Below, piece after piece: positions 17,623-27,192 of a stretch of DNA of 64,000 nucleotides. Made by a program: the position numbers and the translations under genes. A model generated the notes under the pieces. That model ran no database searches and was not told where the DNA came from. It worked only from the letters and a program-made list of their open reading frames with translations. The stretch's first letter is position 1, and each line of letters opens with the position of its first letter. Source of the stretch: CAVZRC01 sp963777695 (GTDB lineage Bacteria; Planctomycetota; Planctomycetia; Isosphaerales; Isosphaeraceae); contig CAVZRC010000001.1 of the NCBI GenBank assembly GCA_963777695.1, forward strand, positions 2,768,286 through 2,832,285, read 5' to 3'.

Positions 17623-18378
17623 CTATCGGGCTCCGGTCCATTCGGCGGTGCGATAGGTCGTCGTTGCGAGCCGGCAAGCTTCCGCGCGAAGCGTGTCGGG
17701 CACCTCAACGGCCTCCGGTTCCAGGTCGAGTACGGTCGGGATGTGCTCCACGAGACGGGCCGACCAGTATTCCGGGCTACGATGAACGTCCGCCAGGTCC
17801 TCGAGGCCAGGGAGCTCCGGTACGCGGGGTGACCGGGCGAGGAGTATCGAACCATGCTGGAGGATCGCCCCATGTCGGCGCCGCTGTGCACTGCCTACGA
17901 CTTTGGATCCTTGATACACCAGATCGTTCGAATCCTGATCCGTGAAGCAGAGGAGCGGTCGATCGCGACCAGGCATCTCGTCTCGGGATGCATCACCACG
18001 TCGATCGGCCCTGACACCCTCGACGGCCATCGTCGCCCGTATCGCCGCGTGGACAGACCGATAAAGCGCCGTATTGGGGTGCGCGTGCGGGTGTCCGGCC
18101 GGGATGATGAGGGCATAGGTCACCTCGTGATGGTGCCAGATCGCTCCCCCACCGGTCAACCGCCTCACGACGGCGGCGGATTGCCAGCGCACGTCGGCCT
18201 GGACATCGGCCAGTCGCTGGAAATAGCCCAGACTGAGAGTCGGTATCGTCCAGCCGTAAGTGCGAAGATACGCCGTTCCCCCGTCCGCGGAGACCGCGTC
18301 CAGCAGCGCTTCGTCGAGCGCCATGTTCGCTGGGCCGTCTGCGGCCTCATAGGGAAGGACACGACACGTCAGTCTCAT
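17623..18378 (-). CDS. Lipoate-protein ligase A / octanoyltransferase family protein
   Basis: Members of the BPL/LplA/LipB fold attach lipoate or octanoate to E2 and GcvH domains. The 251-aa product has AADGPANMALDEALLDAV near the start, the RRLTGGGAIWHHHEVTYALI motif for acyl-adenylate binding near residue 85, and GSKVVGSAQRRRHGAILQHG with the conserved Lys. A Cys in RPLLCFTDQD is placed like the catalytic Cys of LipM-type octanoyltransferases, so LipM-like transfer is possible. The start at 18378 (MRLTCRVLPYEAADG) is the first Met before the domain; the longer frame to 18468 is not conserved-looking. Confidence 0.82.
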   Translation of the reverse strand: MRLTCRVLPYEAADGPANMALDEALLDAVSADGGTAYLRTYGWTIPTLSLGYFQRLADVQADVRWQSAAVVRRLTGGGAIWHHHEVTYALIIPAGHPHAHPNTALYRSVHAAIRATMAVEGVRADRRGDASRDEMPGRDRPLLCFTDQDSNDLVYQGSKVVGSAQRRRHGAILQHGSILLARSPRVPELPGLEDLADVHRSPEYWSARLVEHIPTVLDLEPEAVEVPDTLRAEACRLATTTYRTAEWTGAR

Positions 18379-18591
18379 GGAGCGTTTCGTTCCCTGCCAG
18401 TCTAACGTTGACTTCCGCCGCAACCGCACCGGGGATTGCTGATCACCGATCGCGGATATCGAGAGCACCCCATCTGCAATCCGCGATCCGCTGTCCGATG
18501 GGAGGGACCGGAGAGACTCGCAACTCCCCCTGAGAATCCGTTAATCCGTCATTTCAATGGACAGGCCGGTGTCCGACAAGATGACACCCCC

Positions 18592-18811
18592 ATGAATTCC
18601 CCGGAGACCTCGATGACGACTCTGCCGCCTCGTGTCGTTCGACCAGGCGAGGGAAACGAACGCTCCTGGAAGCGTGGTCCCACGTCCTGAAGCTGGGAGA
18701 ACCGCTGCCGACCTTGCCGCTCTGGCTGGGCACAGACCTGGTGGTCCCGCTCAAACTGGAACAGAGTTACGAGCAAGCCTGCATCGACTTGAGCATCGCG
18801 TGAGTCAAGCC
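18592..18811 (+). pseudogene. Coding remnant, two frames
   Basis: An ATG-led segment (MNSPETSMTTLPPRVVRPGE) is followed, in another frame, by a segment that reads like the C-terminus of a real protein (LLEAWSHVLKLGEPLPTLPL, then DLVVPLKLEQSYEQACIDL) and ends in TGA near 18808. The joining requires a frameshift near 18665 and the whole is only about 70 codons. It looks like a gene with its middle deleted. I suspect a Uma2-like or DUF4058-like family protein, but this is a guess from memory of planctomycete proteins. Confidence 0.3.
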
Positions 18812-18824
18812 TTGAGGGTCGGTA

Positions 18825-19793
18825 TCAGATCTGATAATTCATCCGCCGTGCATAATCGGCATCGGAGAGGCCGTCATTGCCCTCGCGGTAGCGGAGCCGA
18901 GGATCCTCGATGGTGACCGTCGTGTAGGGGGCGATGCTCCGCGTGATCCAGGCCGAGGAGCCGATGACCGAGTGATGGCCGATCACCGTCTTGCCGCCGA
19001 GGATCGTCGCGTTGGCGTAGATAACCACCCCATCCTCGATGGTGGGATGCCGCTTGGCGTCGCGGAGGATCTGGCCGGACTCGTCGCGGGGGAAGCTGAG
19101 GGCGCCCAGAGTCACGCCCTGGTAGAGCTTGACACCGTCGCCGATCGTGGTCGTCTCGCCGATCACGACGCCGGTGCCGTGATCGATGAAGAATCGGTTG
19201 CCGATCGTGGCCCCGGGATGGATGTCGATGCCAGTCTTCCCCTTGGCGTATTCGGTCATCATCCGAGGGAGCAGAGGGACGCCCAGCCGGTGGAGCTCGT
19301 GGGCCATCCGATAGACGGTGACCGCCGCCATGCCGGGGTAGCAGAAGACAATCTCGACCAGGCTCTTGGCCGCCGGGTCGCCCTCGTACGCGGCCTGGAC
19401 GTCATCGGCGAGGACGTGCCGAAGTTCGGGGATCGTGTCGAGGAAGCGGACGACGATCTCCCTGGCCCTCGCCTCGAAGTCCGTCTCGAGGTCGGGGGCG
19501 TTGCATTCGAAGCGGAACGCGCGGGCGATCTGCTGCGTCAGGCGATCGTGGAGGCTGTCGATCAGGTCGCCGACGTGGTAGGCCACGTTCCCCATGTGGA
19601 GATTCTGGCGACGGCCGTAACCGGGATAGAGGATCTCCCTCAGATCCGCGAGGATCTCGACGACTTCCCGGTAGCTGGGCAATGGCGAGTGGCCCAGGTG
19701 GTGGATCGCGCCGCATTCCTCGTAGGTCGCGACGATCCGGCTCGTGATCTCGGGAAGAGTTTCGGCGGGCTTGATTTGAGACACTTCCGGCAT
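18825..19793 (-). CDS. cysE: Serine O-acetyltransferase (EpsC type)
   Basis: Serine acetyltransferase makes O-acetyl-serine from serine and acetyl-CoA, the first committed step of cysteine synthesis. The 322-aa protein has an N-terminal helical domain (about residues 1-150) followed by a left-handed beta-helix of hexapeptide repeats. The active-site segments are TGIDIHPGATIGNRFFIDHG and TGVVIGETTTIGDGVKLYQG. The long N-terminal part (VVEILADLREILYPGYGRR, MGNVAYHVGDLIDSLHDRL) is typical of the EpsC branch. The ATG at 19793 is used because the upstream extension to 19856 is a basic, Ser/Arg-rich run. No cysK lies next to it. Confidence 0.9.
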   Translation of the reverse strand: MPEVSQIKPAETLPEITSRIVATYEECGAIHHLGHSPLPSYREVVEILADLREILYPGYGRRQNLHMGNVAYHVGDLIDSLHDRLTQQIARAFRFECNAPDLETDFEARAREIVVRFLDTIPELRHVLADDVQAAYEGDPAAKSLVEIVFCYPGMAAVTVYRMAHELHRLGVPLLPRMMTEYAKGKTGIDIHPGATIGNRFFIDHGTGVVIGETTTIGDGVKLYQGVTLGALSFPRDESGQILRDAKRHPTIEDGVVIYANATILGGKTVIGHHSVIGSSAWITRSIAPYTTVTIEDPRLRYREGNDGLSDADYARRMNYQI

Positions 19794-19895
19794 CAGGGAT
19801 GCGGCTTTCGTTCGATCCTCGTTGCTGCGAGACCGGGACATCGATCCCGGTCCCATCGGGCGGAGTCCTCATTTGACCTCGCATGGACGGGGTTT

Positions 19896-20678
19896 TCAAG
19901 CGGATTTCCGTTCCTCGCGCAGCCGCCAGTGTTCGACGAATCGTCGGTAATCCTCCGGCGTGTCGATGCCGACGGTCGCCTCGTCCACGATGCCGACGGC
20001 GATCGGATATCCGGCGTCGAGGACGCGGAGTTGCTCGAGCTTCTCCGCGGCCTCGAGGGGCGAGGGGGGGATCGAGGCGAGGCCGAGCAGGAACGCGCGT
20101 CGGTAGGCGTAGAGCCCCAGGTGTAGGTGGGCGACCGGTCGCGTGTCAACGTCGGTATCGGGCAGCCCGTCGCGATAGCAGGGGATCGGGCTGCGAGAGA
20201 AATACAGCGCGCGACCGCCTCGCGAGCAGACGACCTTGACGCACGACGGGTCTCGGTAGATCGACTCGGATCGGATCGGGGTCGCGAGCGTGGCCATCGG
20301 CGCCTCGGCGTCGTCCTCCAGTAGCGCGACGACCCGATCCAGCACCGCGCCGGAGACCTCGGGCTCGTCGCCCTGCAGGTTGACGATGATCCGGGCCCCG
20401 TCGAGTTTCGCGGCGACCTCGGCCACGCGGTCGGTGCCGGTGGCATGGTCGGCGCGGGTCATCGCGACCTCGCCGCCGAAGCGGGTCACGGCCTCGGCGA
20501 TGCGACGGTCATCGGTAGCGACGATGATGCGTCCCAGCGATCGTGCGCGTCGTGCGGCCTCGACGACGTGCTGGATCAACGGCCGACCGGTGGCGGATAA
20601 GAGGGGTTTGCCGGGGAGTCGGGTCGAAGCGAAACGGGCCGGGATCACCCCGATGATTTCCGTGTTTCTCAAGAACAT
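19896..20678 (-). CDS. kdsB: 3-deoxy-manno-octulosonate cytidylyltransferase
   Basis: KdsB activates KDO as CMP-KDO for lipopolysaccharide synthesis in the cytoplasm. The 260-aa protein shows GVIPARFASTRLPGKPL (nucleotide-binding loop), the SLGRIIVATDDRRIAEAV region, INLQGDEPEV with the metal-binding Asp, and RDPSCVKVVCSRGGRALYFS, then SRSPIPC. The GGAGG ribosome site touches the ATG at 20678. A TTG two codons later, at 20672, is 6 nt from it and may be the true start. Its presence suggests that the organism makes a KDO-containing outer membrane. Confidence 0.92.
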   Translation of the reverse strand: MFLRNTEIIGVIPARFASTRLPGKPLLSATGRPLIQHVVEAARRARSLGRIIVATDDRRIAEAVTRFGGEVAMTRADHATGTDRVAEVAAKLDGARIIVNLQGDEPEVSGAVLDRVVALLEDDAEAPMATLATPIRSESIYRDPSCVKVVCSRGGRALYFSRSPIPCYRDGLPDTDVDTRPVAHLHLGLYAYRRAFLLGLASIPPSPLEAAEKLEQLRVLDAGYPIAVGIVDEATVGIDTPEDYRRFVEHWRLREERKSA

Positions 20679-21320
20679 CCTCCGTGAAACGGTCCGATAC
20701 TAGGGGCACTGATCGAGACTCGTTCCCGACCAGCCCGCGGCCATGGTGCCTCCACTCTAGGTCGTCTCAAGATGGGACACAAGACCGAATGGGGCGCGAC
20801 GGCCGCGGCCCGATCCGCACGCGAGGCCCGAGAAGGGCGCTCGTCGTGCGACCGGGAGACCCGATGCGATAGGAGCCGCATCGGTAAGGGCAGGGGACTG
20901 TCGGTCCCCGGCTCCGTGGATCGTCCGGAAAGATTCCGGGCGGTCTGATACAGGAGGTCCAGTCCGAATCGCCGTCCTCGGGAGCCGAGACGCGGGCGTA
21001 CTTCGTCCGCGCCCGACGCCCCGCACGGCCGACGATTCTCCGCGCCCGGGCCGTCCCCGGAGGTGTGGGGGGAGTTCGCGTCCGAATGGGATAGATCTTG
21101 GGATGAGACCGTAAGCCGACAGGTGGTCCGTCTCTAACAACCTTTGCTTGCGCTCTGAATGTCCCGATTCGATCGCCGATCGAAGCGGGGCTCCGTGTCC
21201 GGCCCGGTGGCTGAACTGAGTCAGCCGTAACCCGGACGCGCAAGGAAGGAGAGCGTTCACAACCGATTCGCGAGACGGCCTGAGCCGATGGTTTGGCGGC
21301 CGTCCAGGGAGACACGTATC
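20679..21320. other. Intergenic region between kdsB and the subtilase gene
   Basis: About 640 bp lie between two divergent genes. Open frames exist on both strands but are Arg/Pro-rich shadows with no recognisable motif. It presumably carries both promoters. No RNA gene or strong repeat was seen. Confidence 0.4.
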
Positions 21321-22931
21321 ATGGGATGGACCGTCAATCAAAGCCGCCGCCGGACCCGCCTCCGACATCGGCCTCATCTCGAACATCTGGATGATCGGTG
21401 TCTCCTGTCGGCGGGCTTGGCGATAGAATCGACGGCACATGCTGTCAAAGTCGTCACCGAGGTTCGCGATCGCCGATCGGACCTCATGCGGACGGACCAC
21501 CAAGCCGACTCGCATGCGAAGGGAGCCAACCTCTTGGTCCGGTACAGTGCCGTCGCAAAGCATCGCGAGCGGCCGGCGGGGACGATGACCGCCGGGACGT
21601 CGACGACCTCGACGCCGACCGCCTACGACCCGATCATCGGCTCAGCCCAGACCCGATCGACCTACAACGTGAACGGCTCGGGCATGACCGTGGCCGTGAT
21701 CGACACGGGCGTCGACTACAACAACTCCTCCCTCGGCGGCGGCTTCGGCCCGAGAGACAAGGTCGTCGCCGGCTACGACTTCGCCGACGGCACGGCCAAT
21801 CCCATGGCGACCGCCTCGCAGCACGGCACGGCCGTCGCCGGCCTGATCGCCTCCAACAATCCCAGCGATCTGGGTGTCGCACCCGGCGCCGACATCGTCG
21901 CCCTCCGCGTCACCGACGCCAACAATTCCGCCAGCCTTACCAGCATCGCGAACGCCTTGCAGTGGGTCATCGACAATCACGCGAAGTACAACATCACTGT
22001 CGTCAACATGTCGCTCTCCGACGGCAACAACTACGCCCAGAACTGGTTCGCGACCGGCGGCGGCGAGGCCGAGACCGTCACCAACCTGATCAACCAGCTC
22101 ACCGCGATGAACATCCCGGTCGTGGCCGCGACCGGCAACAGCTTCAGCGGCCAGCAGGGCGAGGGCTTCGCGGCGATCGTCGCCAGCACCATCAGCGTGA
22201 CGGCGACCGACCTGTCGGGCAATCTCCTGGCGGATGCACAACGGCTCGGTTCCTCGATCGGCGGCGCCTCCTCCACCACGATCGCCGCCCCCGGCGAGGG
22301 ATTGACCGCCCCGACGGGCGACTCCGGTAGCTCCACCGTCGAAGGGACCAGCTTCGCCACGGGGCTGGTCAGCGGCAGCGTCGTCCTGCTCCAGCAGATC
22401 TACGAGTCGCGGTTCGGGACGCTGCCTTCCGTCGATCAGCTCAAGTCCTGGATCCAGCAGGGATCCAATCAGTTCACCGATCCCGTCACCGGGATCACCC
22501 TCGGTGAGCTGAACGTTCCCAATGCCGCCTCGCTGATTCCGCAGGCATCGACCCCGGTCATCACGAACCCATCGCCGGCGACGACGACCGTGACCGCATC
22601 GGCCACCACTCCGTCTAACGTCACCACGGTGACCTCGTCGAGCTCCGTCGTCAGCGTGGTGACCACGTCCTCGAATCCGACGCCCACCCCGACGCCGACT
22701 CCCACTCCGACGGCGACCAACAACACGCCGACGACATCGACCAGTTCGACGCCCGCCCCCGCTACCACGACGACCCTGATGGCATCGACCAGTCAGGTCA
22801 CCGGCAATGGGCAAGCCGCGTCGTCGAGTTCGAGCAGCGACGAGGCTTCGTCCTCGAGCAGTAACTCGGGCCTCGCGGCGCTCCTGAAGGCGATGAACGT
22901 CTGGGCGGCGTCAGCCGTCCACCGTCCCTGA
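21321..22931 (+). CDS. Secreted subtilisin-family (S8) serine protease
   Basis: The 536-aa protein is a peptidase S8 enzyme. The catalytic triad is visible as Asp near 128 (VAVIDTGVDYN), His near 168 (SQHGTAVAGLIAS) and Ser near 344 (GTSFATGLVSGSV). The oxyanion Asn lies in VVAATGNSFSGQ. The N-terminus (RHRPHLEHLDDRCLLSAG) matches the LEP/LL-type motif found on many exported planctomycete proteins. After the catalytic domain comes a long Thr/Ser/Pro-rich tail, including a PT repeat, ending near a short hydrophobic helix. The ATG at 21321 places this motif properly; an in-frame upstream start at 21288 is possible. Confidence 0.9.
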   Translation: MGWTVNQSRRRTRLRHRPHLEHLDDRCLLSAGLAIESTAHAVKVVTEVRDRRSDLMRTDHQADSHAKGANLLVRYSAVAKHRERPAGTMTAGTSTTSTPTAYDPIIGSAQTRSTYNVNGSGMTVAVIDTGVDYNNSSLGGGFGPRDKVVAGYDFADGTANPMATASQHGTAVAGLIASNNPSDLGVAPGADIVALRVTDANNSASLTSIANALQWVIDNHAKYNITVVNMSLSDGNNYAQNWFATGGGEAETVTNLINQLTAMNIPVVAATGNSFSGQQGEGFAAIVASTISVTATDLSGNLLADAQRLGSSIGGASSTTIAAPGEGLTAPTGDSGSSTVEGTSFATGLVSGSVVLLQQIYESRFGTLPSVDQLKSWIQQGSNQFTDPVTGITLGELNVPNAASLIPQASTPVITNPSPATTTVTASATTPSNVTTVTSSSSVVSVVTTSSNPTPTPTPTPTPTATNNTPTTSTSSTPAPATTTTLMASTSQVTGNGQAASSSSSSDEASSSSSNSGLAALLKAMNVWAASAVHRP

Positions 22932-22991
22932 TAGCGACTCGATCGCGAGCAGCAGGCCGTCGGCCGCTCGTACTTCGATCTGAAGAAGGAG

Positions 22992-23030
22992 AAGGCCCTG
23001 GAGACTCGATCTCCGGGGCCTTCCCCTTTC
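22992..23030 (+). terminator. Rho-independent terminator of the subtilase gene
   Basis: The stem arms AAGGCCCTGGAG and CTCCGGGGCCTT pair with one mismatch around a short loop and are followed by TCCCCTTTC. It lies about 60 nt after the protease stop. Confidence 0.65.
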
Positions 23031-23170
23031 GTAGCCATTTCAATGGATACACGCCCCAGTTATGGACCTCGGCGGTACAATGGGACGGGATGCCTGACGC
23101 ATTTCCGCGGCTGGCACCCTCGATCGGGTGGGATTGCGGGAGTCGGCGCTTGCACCGGGAGGAATCAGCC

Positions 23171-23905
23171 TTGGCCTCGACTTTGAAAACAGCACTGGTC
23201 ACGGGGGCTGGGAGTGGGATCGGCCGGAGCATCACGGCCACCTTGGCCGAGATGGGGCTCCGCGTGGCGATGATCGGTCGCGACCGCGAGAAACTCGAGC
23301 GGGCCAGGGCAGGGCTCTCCAAGGGGAGCGACTCGGCCTTCGTCGCCGCTTGCGATATCAGCGATCGATTCGCCGTCAAGGGCGTCGTGGACCAGGTCAT
23401 GAACGCTTTCGATGGCATCGACGTGCTGGTCTGCAACGCCGGCACGAACGTCAAGAACCGCAGCCTCGAGTCGCTCGATCCCACAGATTGGGACCGGATG
23501 ATCGCCACCAACCTCACCGGATCTTACAACCTGGTCCATGCGGTCCTGCCGTCGATGCGGCAGAGGAAGAACGGGCTGATCGTCCAGATCTGCTCCGTGT
23601 CGGGAATCCGAGCGAGCACGCTCGGCGGCGCCGGCTACTCGGCCTCGAAATTCGGACAGTCCGCCCTGGGAATCTGCCTAGGCCGGGAGGAAGGTCCCAG
23701 AGGGATTCGCTCGACCGTCATCTATCCGGGCGAGGTCAACACGCCGATCCTCGATGCACGACCGATCCCCGTAGGCGCCGAGCGCCGCGAGGCCATCCTC
23801 CAGCCCGAAGACGTCGCCGCCGCCGTGAAATTCCTGGTTGAGCTCAATCCCCGAGCCCATGTTCCCGAGCTGGTCATCAAGCCGACCGTTGATGATTTCT
23901 GCTGA
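23171..23905 (+). CDS. Short-chain dehydrogenase/reductase
   Basis: This is a classical SDR. The NAD(P)-binding motif TGAGSGIG is at residues 10-17, followed by VAMIGRDREKLERA. NAGTN lies near 90, Ser is in CSVSG near 140, and the catalytic pair is in YSASKFG near 155. The chosen start is a TTG at 23171 because a GGAGG ends 8 nt before it and the Rossmann fold begins directly after; an in-frame ATG at 23090 would add 27 non-conserved residues. The length is then 244 aa, typical of the family. The substrate is not predictable. Two REP-like elements follow it. Confidence 0.85.
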   Translation: MASTLKTALVTGAGSGIGRSITATLAEMGLRVAMIGRDREKLERARAGLSKGSDSAFVAACDISDRFAVKGVVDQVMNAFDGIDVLVCNAGTNVKNRSLESLDPTDWDRMIATNLTGSYNLVHAVLPSMRQRKNGLIVQICSVSGIRASTLGGAGYSASKFGQSALGICLGREEGPRGIRSTVIYPGEVNTPILDARPIPVGAERREAILQPEDVAAAVKFLVELNPRAHVPELVIKPTVDDFC

Positions 23906-23922
23906 TCTTCTTAGGAGCCGAT

Positions 23923-23992
23923 CCCGTGGGGTGGGTGAAACCCACCGAATGGTGTCGCCGAAAGACTTGCTGGGTTTCACCCACCCTACGGG
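23923..23992. repeat. REP-like palindromic element, copy B1
   Basis: The arms GGGTGGGTGAAACCCACCGA and GGGTTTCACCCACCCTAC form an imperfect hairpin bounded by CCCGT and ACGGG. It follows the SDR stop codon by about 20 nt and is related to copies A and B2. Confidence 0.8.
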
Positions 23993-24006
23993 AACGAAGA
24001 GGCGAT

Positions 24007-24079
24007 CCCGTAGTGTAGGTGAAACCCAACGATTGCCTTGTCGCCGAATAGACTTGGTGGGTCTCACCAACCCTACAGG
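24007..24079. repeat. REP-like palindromic element, copy B2
   Basis: The arms GTGTAGGTGAAACCCAACG and TGGTGGGTCTCACCAACCC are a variant of copy B1, 14 nt after it. It includes the end of the ABC exporter gene, whose last residues are therefore encoded by repeat sequence. Confidence 0.75.
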
Positions 24080-26107
24080 CTCGCAATCACTCCTGAACTC
24101 ATCCCACCGCAGTCGTTTTGCGGAGTCCCTCGGCGTGATTCACGTGGCGCACCATCCGCCTCGCCGGTGACGTACTCGTTGTACTCGCCGTAGATGAGAT
24201 GCCGGAAGAGCTTGCTCTCGTTCTGGAGTTGCGTCGGTGAGCCCGACTCCTCGACCTGACCGTTGTGCAGTATGAGCACATGATCGCTCGCACGGATGCT
24301 CGACAATCGGTGAGGGATCACTATGAGTGTCCGTCCGTGTGACAACCGGTTCATCGTATCTTCGATGAAGTGCCGGGTGTCATTGTCGATCGGCGTACTC
24401 GGCTCCTCGACGATGAGGATCGAGGGGTCGTGGAGATAGGCCCGAGCGAGGGCAATCCGGAACAGTTCGTCCGGCTTGAGGTAATGGCCAAGCTGGCCGA
24501 TCATGGTGTCGTAACCGTGCGGCAAATCTTGGATGAAGTGGTGGGCATGGGTCACCTTGGCGGCCTCGATGACGCGAGGCAGGGTGTTCATGGGATCGCC
24601 GAGCCCGATGTTGACCAGTACGGAGTCGGTGAAGACCAGGTCGGCCTGGAGTACGATGGCCACCTGGGCGCGGATCGAATCGAGCGTGGCATCGCGAAGG
24701 TCGCGACCGTCGATCAGCACGCGGCCGGACTTGGGGTCGGTGAGTCGAGGGATGAGGCACGCCAGTGCCAGCTTGGAGTCGTCATCCAGGCCCATCAGGG
24801 CGGTCCGGACACCGGCCGGGATTTCCACCGAGACGTCGTTGAGCAGGACCCGGCCCGATCGGCTCTCGAGCGTGACGTGCTCGAGTGCGATCTGCTTCTT
24901 GAGTGGATTGAGGAAATGCGCGGCGACATTCTGGTGCAGCTCCGGCTTCCGCTCGAGGAACTCCAGGATCCCGGCCGCCGAGCGATTAGCCTGGCGGAGC
25001 GCCTTTTGGAGCCGCAGCCATTCGGAGATCGGGTAGGCCAGCCCCGTGAGCGATACGAAGAGGATGACCATGGTCGCAATCGAGATTTGCTTGCTCACGA
25101 CCACGTTATACCCAAGCAAACCCATCGCCAGCGTGATCGCGGCCCCATAGAGCAGGAGGGTGCTTGGATTCGGACGGAAGCCGGTGACCAGCCGGCGGGC
25201 GTCGTCCCGCCGGAACCGGTCCAGATGCTCGTCGAATCGCTGACGGTCATATTCCTCCACGCTGTAGACCCGGACCGTCCGGAGCAAGCCCAGGTCTTCA
25301 TGGAGCAGACAGAGTTGCACCGATGCATCGCGCATGGCGGCGTCGGCGGCCCGATGCACATCGCGGTCCATCTCGCGTGCGGCCAGCCAGACCAGGAGGC
25401 CGAGCGAGCCCAGGAACAAAGTGAGGGTCGGCGAGACGAGTCAGCGCCAACACGAGAAGTCCCGCACCTAGCACGTGGACGCGGGGCGTCACATCCAGGT
25501 CGGCGAACAGCCCGTCGCGGATATCGTTAACTTCGCGGGTCCAGAGGTTGATGACCGGGCCGACCCCCTCGGTGGGCAAGGACGACTGACCCAGTCGGTA
25601 CATTTGACGATGGATCTGTTGACGGAGGATCGTGGCGACCTCGGTCGCTGCACGCGCCGTGATCTGGCGACGCCATTGCGAGATGACCGCGATCAGGACG
25701 AGGCAGATGAGCCCCATCGCCAGCAGCGTCCCCAGGGCGCCGATATTATTACGCAAGGCCGGCAGGAGCCGAGTCAAGACGATCAGAGTCCTCGCACCGG
25801 CGCGATGGATCGGATTCTCGCTCAGGTAGCTGTCCGGGATCAGCGGGAAGATCCCCGTGTCGTCGTACAGGAAGAAGTTGTTCTCGGAGCCGACGAGGTG
25901 CGGCTTCAGCCAATCCGGCAGCCGTTCGATCCGATCCTTCGGGAACCGGGCCTCTCCTCGCGAGGCCATCAGGGCGACGATCAGGGCCAGGACCCCGAGC
26001 ATCGCCACGATCAGGAGTGACTGGAGAATCCCCAGGATTCGGGCGGTTATCTGATCGCGTTGGGAGCTCAGGAGCTTTCGCGCGCGACGATACGCAACGG
26101 CCTGCAT
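24073..26107 (-). CDS. ABC exporter with degenerate ATPase motifs (frameshifted in this sequence)
   Basis: One frame encodes the membrane part (MQAVAYRRARKLLSSQRDQI, a helix ILQSLLIVAMLGVLALIVAL, then an ABC-membrane core with GVGPVINLWTREVNDIRDGL). The other encodes the rest of the membrane domain and the nucleotide-binding domain. They join at a one-base lesion near 25440, giving about 675 aa. The ATPase is unusual. The Walker A position reads GLDDDSKL, the signature position reads LKPDELFRIALARA instead of LSGGQ, and Walker B is ILIVEEPST. The H-loop His (VIPHRLS) remains. ATP hydrolysis is therefore doubtful. It lies downstream of an ABC-2 permease gene on the same strand. Confidence 0.7.
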
Positions 26108-26252
26108 GCGTGAGATCCCTTGACTTGGGCGCCAAGCTCTCGGTCCTGGGTTGCCGGCCCGCTCGGACGAGGCGGCCCGAGCAACCCCCGGTCGGCGTTG
26201 AGCGGCTTCCGGGTCGATCCCACGCAATCATGCGAGGGGGTCGCCCAACGGG

Positions 26253-27074
26253 TCAGGCCAGGTCGCGGTCTTCGAAGAGGAGGAACGCGAACAACAACGC
26301 TGCTCCACTGTACAACACGCAATAGCCGAATACCGGAAGGACATAGCCAATCCACGGGATCACTGCCCCCGTCGAGATCGAGGGGCCCGCATTGAAGAAC
26401 TCGAGCGAGGGCAGGACGAACGCGAAGAACTTGGCCATGAAGCCGACCAATTCATTGAGCTGATTCTGCTCGGCCGCTTCGACCAGGACCGGGCTCAGGT
26501 GACCGATGAAGAAGATCATGATGCAGACCACCAGGTTGGCCAGCATCGGCAATCGGGTCGAGATCGCCACGCTGATGGATGTCAGGACCGTGACCTCGAA
26601 GAAGCCCAGCGCCAACCCTGGCAGGACCTGGACCACCTGTCCCCACTGCTTCGCCGATTCCGGCAGGCCCCCGCCCGATTCCCGCAGGTCATACGCATAC
26701 TTGTACCAGACGCCGGCGGCGAAGAGCGTGCCCAGGATGGCATACAGCGCCAGTACCCCCAGCTCGATGCCCAGGAATTTGCCGACGATGAATTGCCGGC
26801 GATTGATCGGCTTCGAGAGCAGCGTGATCGCGGTCTTGCCCTCGATCTCGTCGGCAACCGTCGAACTGGCCGTCAGCAGGGCAAGCAGCATGCAAAAGAA
26901 CGAGATCGTGGTCAATCCCGTGTCCTTGTACATCTTGATGTCTTCGCCGAACGTGAAGTAGGGGATCACGATCGTCCCGATCAGCAGGCCACCGCCGAAC
27001 ATCGCCATCACGAAGAAGGCGGGCTGACGGATGGCTTCCTTCGCAGTCGCCAGTGCAATAGTGAGTGATTTCAT
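26253..27074 (-). CDS. ABC-2 type permease
   Basis: This integral membrane protein (273 aa) has six hydrophobic helices in the ABC-2 pattern, with a cytoplasmic loop DEIEGKTAITLLSKPINRRQ after the second helix. That loop is the hallmark of ABC-2 permeases that couple to a separate ATPase. The ATG at 27074 (MKSLTIALATAKEAIRQPAF) is chosen because it begins the amphipathic N-terminal helix. The next gene downstream on the same strand is an ABC exporter with odd ATPase motifs 145 nt away, but no simple cytoplasmic ATPase partner is in the window. The substrate is unknown. Confidence 0.8.
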   Translation of the reverse strand: MKSLTIALATAKEAIRQPAFFVMAMFGGGLLIGTIVIPYFTFGEDIKMYKDTGLTTISFFCMLLALLTASSTVADEIEGKTAITLLSKPINRRQFIVGKFLGIELGVLALYAILGTLFAAGVWYKYAYDLRESGGGLPESAKQWGQVVQVLPGLALGFFEVTVLTSISVAISTRLPMLANLVVCIMIFFIGHLSPVLVEAAEQNQLNELVGFMAKFFAFVLPSLEFFNAGPSISTGAVIPWIGYVLPVFGYCVLYSGAALLFAFLLFEDRDLA

Positions 27075-27192
27075 GGCTTTTTCTGACTGGGGCACTCTTG
27101 ATGAATAATACGAGGAACAACGAACGAGGGCGGGCTAAACTGCGATCGGCTCGATTGATCGCCCCGAAGCCCGGACCGATGGGATTGCGCGG

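Noticed and set aside
18972..20126. 384-codon plus-strand frame
   Set aside because: Antisense to cysE and kdsB, both of which show full family motifs.
20757..21563. 268-codon minus-strand frame over the kdsB-subtilase gap
   Set aside because: It runs into the subtilase gene, has no recognisable motif and looks like a GC-driven open frame.
22681..22720. PTPTPTPT-coding tract as a repeat array or CRISPR-like element
   Set aside because: It is a short Pro/Thr-rich linker inside the protease gene; there are no spacers.
21642..22814. 390-codon minus-strand frame
   Set aside because: Antisense to the subtilase, and composed of Gly/Arg repeats.
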